From Mesostigma viride (taxonomy: Eukaryota; Streptophyta; Mesostigmatophyceae; Mesostigmatales; Mesostigmataceae), in assembly GCA_009746045.1 (NCBI GenBank), contig RPFO01000076.1, positions 2,676,420-2,740,419 on the forward strand: a stretch of 64,000 nucleotides of DNA, in the 5' to 3' direction. The notes under the pieces are model-generated. The model saw only the letters and a program-made list of their open reading frames with translations, ran no database searches and had not been told where the DNA came from. This document shows positions 56,377 to 64,000 of the stretch, in pieces. Within the stretch, counting starts at the first letter, position 1. Each line of letters begins with the position of its first letter. Made by a program: the position numbers and the translations under genes.

Positions 56377-57201
56377 ATTAACAAGAAATTGGGGTCTCGC
56401 TGCGGGTAGACGACGCCCTAGTTTCGGCTCGTATTATATCTTTAGAGTGGGGCTTCAGTAGGGTGTAAAAAGGTGGCCGCATATATTGTATATATTTTTG
56501 AGATCTTTCTGTGGTCAAGTTTAAGGGTAGTTGATAATTTTTTGCGGCCTTCAATTAACAGTTATTTTTTACTGCAACATAATTTTATGCTGTATATTTA
56601 AATAATGATAAGGATTTCGATATTTTTTTGCACAATCTATTCGACATTTGTTTCTGCATGTCGAGAATTTATTGCTCCACCCCCACAAAAAAAATCGTTC
56701 CGGAACTGTTCGAAGCGAATAGCACTGACAGGATTCGAACCCGGGTCCACATTAATGTTCGGAGTGAGGTAGGCCAGCCATCATGTTCCGCACTGAAATC
56801 TGGCTCGGGTCCGATCCCTTCCATTGCTCTTCGCTTCGAACAGCTCCGGAACAAGTTAGGTTTGGGGTTGGAGCAATAAATACTTATTTGCCGGGCGCAG
56901 TTGTCATTCCGCCTAGTACAATTGCGTCACTAGTACAATTTTTGTCTGGGTACGGTACGAACCAATAACGCAATATTTAGTATCTAATCGCCGCTGCTCT
57001 TGCTGAATTTTATCCGGAAGCTGAAAAAGGTGTCCGGTGAAGCGAATACTAGTGACTGGTGGTCGTGCCCTTCCATTACTCCTTATCGACAAATTTTGGG
57101 TTCTACCTGCAGTTATAACCCTTGCGCGTCTGGCTGTCGGGGTCACCAATTTCCTGTCGATTGCAAGCAGCCAACCTTGCCGAAATTTAACACTGTCACA
57201 A
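56377..57201. other. spacer with palindromes and a foldback MITE
   Basis: Degenerate palindrome copies near 56391-56418 and 57098-57121 (GGTTCTACCTGCAGTTATAA), plus the foldback at 56668-56880. No gene supported. Confidence 0.5.
56668..56880. mobile_element. 213-bp foldback MITE
   Basis: Ends TTTATTGCTCCA / TGGAGCAATAAA; arms of about 100 bp remain alignable (TTCCGGAACTGTTCGAAGCG versus the complement of CGCTTCGAACAGCTCCGGAA). No coding capacity. Nested in the 24-kb element. Confidence 0.7.
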
Positions 57202-57639
57202 ATGGAGCAGAGCAATATTTTCGGTTCTCAGCATACCTATGTGATGGTCGACAAAAATGAGCACGCTGCAAACATCAGAATTGATGTAGAGTTGCTCGGA
57301 CCTTCTGCACAGTGGGGTGCAGGTGTCATTGCGTTCGGCAATGGCATGATCGATCTGGTGCCACCCGATTCAGATTTGAACCCTGCTTACCAATGCGTGC
57401 CTGACAATCAGGCGAGAGTGGTGGTGGAGAGCACGGAAATTCCGGGCTCTCCCAATGTATCAATGATGCGCCTGAGGGCCGAGGCCCAGCAGGAGTTCCT
57501 GGCTGCTGCGGAGAACGGCGGGGCCAAGTGGAACACCAAAATGTATACAGGCGAGCCTCCCAACTACAGGGGAGACCAGTACCAGGGAGTGTACTCCTTC
57601 GGCGATTTTGACATCGACGGATGGGGCACCTTTTTCTAG
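57202..57639 (+). CDS. small gene near the right end, unknown
   Basis: 145 codons from the ATG at 57202 (MEQSNIFGSQHTYVMVDKNE); the frame is open upstream to 57037, and a CAG acceptor-like site overlaps the start, so an upstream exon is possible. Acidic, Gly/Asn-rich end (YSFGDFDIDGWGTFF). AATAAA at about 57728 gives a plausible transcript end. No motif recognised. It lies between the transposase-like gene and the right terminal repeat, in the same direction. Confidence 0.5.
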   Translation: MEQSNIFGSQHTYVMVDKNEHAANIRIDVELLGPSAQWGAGVIAFGNGMIDLVPPDSDLNPAYQCVPDNQARVVVESTEIPGSPNVSMMRLRAEAQQEFLAAAENGGAKWNTKMYTGEPPNYRGDQYQGVYSFGDFDIDGWGTFF

Positions 57640-58023
57640 GCGCAATGCCTAAGTTGTCAAATACTCCGACAATGTCAAAATTGCGAATGATAAAATTACG
57701 GACATGTGCACATATATGTACTGATTCAATAAAAAATTTCGGCAATTTTGTTCCCGGCATTGATAATCAAAAGCTGCTAGCAAGCCAAGGACTTCAAAAG
57801 TGGCAATAGATCGATGTAGGTCGTCGATAAACTTGTCTAGTCGTCATATTTCGGTCGCAAAATTCGTGCGTGGCCTGCAGGCATCGGACAAAGTGCACGC
57901 AACAGCAGGAGTCGGTTGAGTTCGAAGCACGGCAGACACAAAATTTCGGCGCAAAGTCCGTCGGGCGAAAAATTCGCTCGGCTGCCAAATTTTCGGCAAG
58001 AATTTCGGCGCAATGTCCGGTTT
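57640..58023. other. right sub-terminal region
   Basis: Contains the poly(A) signal of the small gene and two direct copies of AATTTCGGCGCAA(A/T)GTCCG (about 57941 and 57999). No gene. Confidence 0.55.
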
Positions 58024-58087
58024 TCGGACGATTGAAATTAGCGTTTTTTTCTTGCAAAAATCTACCCCATTCCGCGTGGGACCACCC
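58024..58087. repeat. right terminal inverted repeat of the 24-kb element
   Basis: Ends CCGCGTGGGACCACCC at 58087, the complement of the left end; also carries TCGGACGATTGAAA and TAGCGTTTTTTTCTTGC. Confidence 0.85.
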
Positions 58088-59286
58088 TTGCATTGCAACT
58101 AACACATGAATGCAGCCAAATCAAGTTACAGAACAACGTTGTGCTAACATGCAACGCTTTGTGAGCGAATTCAGGGTGCATGTAACACGTAAACCATACA
58201 GTATATACTGTCTGAGAACACCCTGAACGACTGCAGGCCATAGGACCATGGTTTATAACTAACACATGAGTAAAACTGCTCTTACGCATGTGTGTTTTAG
58301 CTGCAGCGGACGACGAAGATAGAGACGTAAAAAATTGTATGACGTAAACCAACTATGTGTGACAGTTATGTGCACAGAGAGCGTCCCCTCTTTTTAGGCA
58401 TAGCTTACTGACTCAAAACACCACGACAGCGTTGCCAGTTACACTCATGATCTAGGGCACTCCGGCACGTACCTGATACTTACGTCGCCTCATTCCAGAT
58501 GGTTGCAAAAAAGTCGCTGAAATCCGCAGCGAGGTCAGCTTTCCGAGAGCTGAGCGCACCAAAGCTGGCCAACCGGTTCGATAATGATATAAACCAGTGA
58601 CGCTTGTGCTGCGTTCTAGGTCCAAGAAATACCGAAAGTGAAGACCTATAAGGTGCGCTCGCTGCCCAGCCTGAACGTCCCTAAAACATGGTCGACAATG
58701 GAAATCGGGCAAGAATATCACGGCCCAGGCGCTCCCATGTCAAATACTCCGTTTGTAAACTCCAGACTATAATCAAAATCGTCCACAAAAATTTCCTGGC
58801 TTGATTCGCACCACCATTCTAATACACTAACATGTTTGTGCCAAAATCGACCCTCCGCGAGCAGGCGATCTGCGACCCATTTGTGTTGTGCCGCTGTGCT
58901 ACAGCGCTACACATAAAAACTTGCGCAGAAAATTTCACAGCCTTTAATCATAACTAACGACCTTTCGTTTTTGCTACTGGGCGCCCGAAACGATAAACGC
59001 ACGTGAAAACGCCGGCCACGATTGTCAGGTCGCCATATCCACCTCAGATCATTCCCGCACCCACTTTTTCGCTCCAAAATCGGTTATATTTTTGGTCGAG
59101 GTACCTACTTTCCCGCCATTATACCCGGTACCCGGGTACGGAATCCGGGTACCATGTGCCGGTACCACGGGTCGGGTACATCATGCCGGGTACGGTCCAC
59201 ATGGGGTACGGTCCATATAGTGACCCCCCCCCCCCGGTACCTCGGTTATAGTGACCTCTAGGACAATTTAGGACAAAGTCCTAAAT
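58088..59286. other. noncoding flank
   Basis: No supported gene. At about 59118-59260 the motif GGGTAC/GGTACC recurs eight or more times, followed by a C13 run and the palindrome TCCTAAATTTAGGA (about 59278-59291). Confidence 0.5.
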
Positions 59287-60753
59287 TTAGGACCGTGAGT
59301 GGATTAATAACAGGAAAGGGCATGATCGGTTAATCGAGACGGCGAGACAAGTCTGAGCAGGAGCCCCTAACATGGGCTCATACTTCTTCAGCACAGCAGG
59401 GTATGCTAAAGTGACCACAGCCTTCCTCAGAGGATCACCACGCCATCCATCCTTGTGTCGCGCCATCAGATCCTGATAGGCCCAGTAAAGCTTGAGCCAA
59501 CCCATCAGGTGATGAGATTCCACAGTCTGGTGTGGAATCAACATTCGGTAGGGAGTACTGATCTCTCTCGCATCCCGAGCAGGAGGGAAAGGTGCGTAAG
59601 GAAGGGGGACAAGAGAAGATCCGGCACTCAAGGGCCAGCACTCAGCACTATTCCTCAGCACCAGAGTCACATCAAACTCTCTATTGGCTTCCACAAGCCC
59701 CACCAGAAGGTTCCACAGCGTCATTGGCTTCTGGATGCAACCAGAAACAGGAGCTGCAGAGTCCACCACCAGTTGCTGGAGAGCTATCTCTAGTGCAGGA
59801 GGTAGCTCAGCATACAAGTCTTCACCCTCATTAGCCTCCATGTCCAAGCTCTCTAAGGGCCACTGTTTCGAAGCCCCGTGTTGATGCAACCACGCAGCGG
59901 GGTGAAGATGGTCCACATTACACTTGGCAGTGAGCAGTCCATCTACCTCCACCTCCCTGTCCGTCTCATCCTCATCATCATCCTCCTCATCCCCCTCCTA
60001 GCTCATCCTCGTTCCTAGCATGATTCTGGTCCCCATCCCCCTCTCCATCCTCCTCTCCCAACTCATCCTCATCACTCTCACTAACCACCTGGGCCAGGGC
60101 ACTCAGTGCCATCCTCACTCTCACTGCCGGATTCCTCCTCAATGGGAATCTTCCTAGAGGGACCACCGGGGTCAGGCTCCTCAGACAGGGAGCATGGCAC
60201 GTAAGAATCCAGAGAGTGAGGAGAGCCACCAGACGGCTCCTGGGCAGGGACCTGGCCAGACACAGGGTGAACAGGCACATCCTGGGGAAGAGAGGGCTCT
60301 GGTGCCGGCTGCACAAGCTGAGTAGGGGTAGTCCCTGTGGCCATAGGAGGGGAAGCAACAGACTGGAGATAGCCAACCGCGTTCTGCAGCAGAGCCATGT
60401 TCTCTTGCTTGTAGATCCCTGAACTTCAGCTCGAACGTTTTCTCCAGCTGGTGAACATCGCGCTGATAACCATCCACCATGGTAGAGAGAGAGTGGAGGA
60501 GAGAGGAACTAGTCTGACCTGTCTTCTTCACCGATTCTGCTACTAGAGATTTCAGCTCTACCAGCTCTTTGAAGACAGCGTCCACCTTAACATCGGTCGC
60601 CTCCTGGCAAGCCACCACCGCCTTCTTGAGATGGCTCATGTCTTCCTGCACCTCATGGAGCTGCCTCTGAGTTCTCAAGATCTGGTTGCCCGCCTCTTCC
60701 ACCGAGATCTGGAGAACTCGCATCTCCGAAATGCCAGGGAAAGTGGTCATTGT
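59287..60753 (-). pseudogene. third ORF of the chromovirus, coiled-coil and acidic
   Basis: Minus-strand coding sequence downstream of the chromodomain: ATG at 60753 (MTTFPGISEMRV), a coiled coil (QILRTQRQLHEVQEDMSHLK), a Pro/Ser region, a Glu/Asp-rich segment (SESDEDELGEEDGEGDG) and a folded-looking C-terminal part (LWNLLVGLVEANREFDVTLV; HHLMGWLKLYWAYQDLMARH) ending at 59287. Frame changes near 60400, 60090 and 59990. It is not a standard Ty3/gypsy product in this position. It could be a displaced Gag or an accessory gene. Confidence 0.5.
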
Positions 60754-60816
60754 GGGTCTGCACGTGTTGTGATGGCATGCAGCATGACACACTCAAGACA
60801 TGTGGCTAGTTGTGAT

Positions 60817-63800
60817 CTATGATGAAGTGCCCAACAACTCGGACACATAATCCAAATAATCCTTAGGTAGATTAACACCATGCTTTTTACAGTACTCCAG
60901 GACCAAGTCAGCACAGTTTGTCAGATCACTCAACCACATCCAGTTGGCTGTGCTCGGATTCTCTCCTTTCCAGTGAACTTTAAACTGTAATTGCTTTGTC
61001 CGACCTCTACCCTTTGACCTGTGAGCCAAGAGTTGTTCCACTTCATAGATCCTCTCCCCCTCTGGATCTAACTCATAATAGGGTAGGGGTGCTGAGATTC
61101 TGCCCTGAAGCTCGTTCTTCTTGTACAGCTTGACCTGGCTCAGGCGAAAAATATTACTCTTCAGTTTCCAGTGACTGGGGAGCTTGACAGAAAGAGTAGT
61201 ACCACCATGGAATGTGTCCAGAACCACGAAAGGTCCCAGCCACAGAGGCTGCATTTTCCTGCACTGTTCTTTGTCAGAAAGAACTCTGTTAGCCTCAAGC
61301 AAAACCAGGTCACCGGGAAAGACGTGGGGGTGTGCAGCAGTCAGATCTTGCCAGGCCTTCTTAAGATACTTCTGCTGAGACAGCAACATCTGATGAGCCA
61401 CCATAGAGTGAGTCTGGTGGAAGGAATCTATCAAAGTGGAGATGGATGCCAAACGTTCCTTCAGATGAGGGGCAGCGTCGTAGTCAGGTAAGGCAAGATC
61501 AAAGGGAGTCAGAGGACAGTGACCATGTAGTTAATTACAAATGGAGACATCTGCAGCGGAGAGAGTGGAGCATTGTTGATAGCGAACTCCACAAAAGGCA
61601 GCTTCTTGTCCCAGTCTGCGTTGAAATGGTCACAATAATGCCTCTGACAGTCTCGGACTACCCTGTTAAGACGTTCCACTGCGCCCGTAGAGGCGCAACG
61701 GTAGGCCACTCCATAGGCCATTTTGGTGTCCAGAATCTGCATGAACTCTTTCCAAAACTGGGCAACCCACAGAGGGTCTTGGTCAGTGATGATGACTCTA
61801 GGCATGCCATGGAGTCGATAAATCTCTTTCATAAAGAGACCCACACACTGAGCAGATGTCAGTTTGGAATTGCAGGGGATCAAGTGACACATACGGCTGA
61901 GTCGGTCCATGACAACAAGGATCCTGTCATTCCCGGCATCAGAAAGAGGCAGACCACAAATAAAATCCATAGTGATGGAAATCCAGGGTCTGAGGGGAAT
62001 AGAGGCATAGCCATAGGGAACTCAGGCTTAGCGTGGTTTCTAGCCTTCATTCGCTGACAGGAGTCACAACTCTGCACATATGATTGAATGTCATGGAGGA
62101 GACCAGGCCACCAGAATCTCTTCTGGACCTGCACTCGGAGCTTTTCCACACCAGGGTGAGCACAAGTGATGTCATCATGAAAGCAATGCAACACCGTGGG
62201 TGCAGCAAGTTTAGTAGGCACATAGATTTTGCGAGTTACGTTGCCAAACTTGTCCTGAGTATGAACATATAGAATACCATCCTGGTACTCTACAGGTCGG
62301 TTTCCAAATTCACCCTGCTGGATGGCTTGGGTGTCCAGCTCCTCAGTTTTGGTAAAGTCCCTAAGAACATTCATCAGAGAGATAGACAAGGGATTAGGCA
62401 GAACCAAGGGGGTGTCTGGACCCACTGGAGACAGAGGAAGGGGAGTGTCCTTCTCTATATCTCCGGTAACCCACCTAGATGGAACTGTGCTCTTGTCTAT
62501 CACGTCATCAGAAATATCCTTGTGCGTGGCAGCACATCCTACGGTCCTAAAGAATTCTTCTAAATAATCTGGTCGTCTAGAAAGAGCATCTGGCACCACG
62601 TTCTCTGTCCCCTTGACATAGGTGACTTCAAAGGGTGAGAACTGCCCTAGGAACTCTAACCAACCCATCATCCTCTTGCTGAGCTTAGTCTGACTCAACA
62701 CATGAATGAGAGGCTTATGATCAGTCATAAGGGTAATAGTAGAGGTTTCACCCTTGTCATTCCTAGCGGTACTCTCTAGTACTGTCAGAGAACTGAGCAC
62801 CTAAGAGAAGGTGCCTCCAGTGGTGACAGGCCCACACTAATCCCAACAGTTCCTGCTCATGAACAGGGTAGTTTCTTTCTGCAGGGATCATGGTTCTAGA
62901 GGTATATTCTACAGGCTGAGGACCATTGCCATGATCCTGAGTCAAAACTGCTCCTATGCAGGCGCCTTGTGAGGAGGCGTCAGACCTGACCTGGTAAGGA
63001 AGGGAGGGATCGGGGCCAACCAAGACAGGTGCAGAAATAAGTTTCTGCTTGAGAGTGTCAAATGCAGTCTGACACTACTCAGACCAGGTAAATTGAGAGT
63101 CTTTCTTGAGAAGGGCTACCAAAGGTAACATGATAGACGCCATCTGAGGGATAAAACGTCTATACCAGCCCACTAGTCCAAGAAAAGATTTCACCTCACT
63201 GACAGTCTTGGGCACAGGCCACTGAGCAATAGAGGCCACCTTAGAAGGGTCAGGAGAGAGACCATTGGCTCAGGCTAGCACATAGCCCAGGAACTGAACT
63301 TGATGTCCCCACTCTACCTTAGACCTCTTTACAGACAGGTGCCTTGCTTGCAAGACCTTCAAGGCCTCCTCCACATCCTCCAGATGATCTTCAAACGTCT
63401 GTGAGAAGATCAAGATGTCATCCAAATAAACCACACAGCAAGTCCTGTGCAGTTTTCTGGACTTGTCAAACTGAAAGGGAAAGTCATTAAAAGCAGGATT
63501 CTTCAAATCTGGAGAAATCTGCGGCAGACCATTCCCCGTCATATGACCAAACAAACTGTTCACGTACATCTGCATGGTGGCAGGTGAGTTACTAGCACCC
63601 ATTGGCATCACTGTCCATTGATATTGACCCCATGGAGTAGTAAATGCTGTTTTATGGATGTCTTCTGGTGCTATCATGATCTGCCAGAAAGCATATCGTA
63701 GATCATAAAATACTTAGCACCGGCTGTACGCTCTAGTAACTCATCTATTCTAGGAAGTGGGTATTTAGACTTGACAGTTATCTTGTTGAGACCTCTCAAG

Positions 63801-63943
63801 TCTATACACAACCTCCAGCCACCATCATGTTTAGGAACTAGTGAACACCCATAACTAAAGGGGCTATTGGCTGGTAGGATGAGGCCAGCCTCTAGAAGAC
63901 CGATGAGAATAATCTTTAGTTCTGCCATTTCCGCAGGACCCAT
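60817..63943 (-). pseudogene. pol: Ty3/gypsy chromovirus Pol, broken
   Basis: In order: RT (GCSLVPKHDGGWRLCIDLRG; YLDDILIF), RNase H (RSDASSQGACIGAVLTQ; MTDHKPLIHVL), integrase HHCC (HCFHDDITCAH then CDSCQRMK), integrase core (VVMDRLSR, ITDQDP, GAVERLNR, with Glu in a GxxER context) and a C-terminal chromodomain (YEVEQLLAHRSKGR; FKVHWKGENPSTANWMWLSD). The chromodomain marks the chromovirus branch, which uses it to target chromatin. Broken by a frame change near 63700, stops near 63270 and 63074, and further changes near 62795, 61975 and 61500. Protease and Gag would lie to the right, outside the window. Confidence 0.9.
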
Positions 63944-64000
63944 TCTATATACATGGGAGAGAATGGAGGCTTGCTGCCAGGTTCTAACTGGATCCTATGA
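63944..64000 (-). other. continuation of chromovirus pol beyond the window
   Basis: Sequence upstream of the RT continues without a recognisable boundary to the end of the window. Confidence 0.5.

Larger units (their letters stand above)
34039..58087. mobile_element. 24-kb terminal-inverted-repeat element (candidate giant DNA transposon)
   Basis: The two ends are inverted copies (34039-34113 and 58024-58087) starting GGGTGGTCCCACGCGG. Immediately outside are TTGCATTTGC (34029-34038) and TTGCATTGC (58088-58096), a probable 9-10-bp duplication differing by one T. Inside are a divergent pair of large spliced genes (start codons at 42824 minus and 52653 plus), a small gene at 57202, minisatellites, and about 25 copies of a 22-bp palindrome that was not seen outside these limits. 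The plus-strand gene has transposase-like motifs. The size, gene set and confined palindrome all argue for one unit. Confidence 0.7.

Noticed and set aside
56720-56790. tRNA gene (GGTTCGAATCC T-loop on the minus strand)
   Set aside because: T-stem does not pair, no acceptor or anticodon stem; the sequence belongs to the arms of the foldback MITE.

Overview
The window is nuclear DNA of a eukaryote, most likely a microalga or similar protist. Long genes carry GT-AG introns, start codons sit in Kozak-like contexts, and promoters have TATA and CCAAT boxes. Most of the 64 kb is mobile or virus-like DNA, and no ordinary housekeeping gene was recognised. The species cannot be fixed from this sequence.

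Layout: (1) 1-7494, a copia-type LTR retrotransposon on the minus strand, with an almost intact pol and LTR copies identical over 272 bp. (2) 7495-18738, a GC-rich, gene-dense, intron-poor block of virus-like genes: two OTU-fold proteins, a Cys/His repeat protein, a small zinc protein and several unknowns, many frameshifted. (3) 18853-21650, a divergent pair (MYND protein and zinc-ribbon protein), followed by an 815-bp foldback and a 29-bp minisatellite. (4) 23641-25550, a second divergent pair (RING-like and MYND) around an HSE-like promoter. (5) 25870-31767, gene fragments and noncoding DNA, including a 1.7-kb piggyBac-like non-autonomous element. (6) 31781-33846, a 5'-truncated LINE with an exact 13-bp target-site duplication. 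(7) 34039-58087, a 24-kb unit bounded by long inverted repeats. (8) 59287-64000, a decayed Ty3/gypsy chromovirus running off the right edge.

The 24-kb unit is the most interesting object. Its ends are matching inverted repeats beginning GGGTGGTCCCACGCGG, next to near-identical TTGCAT(T)TGC flanks. Inside are a spliced, fully open 1021-residue gene with DDE-transposase-like motifs, a divergent nine-exon gene for an SR/coiled-coil/acidic protein, a small third gene, two minisatellites in opposite orientation, and about 25 copies of a 22-bp palindrome. The palindrome occurs upstream of both large genes and in many of their introns, and was not seen outside the unit. I read this as a giant DNA transposon with its own dispersed cis-element.

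Caution: many frameshifts in the virus-like block and in the nine-exon gene fall in C, G or A runs. Real decay and residual assembly error cannot be separated here.
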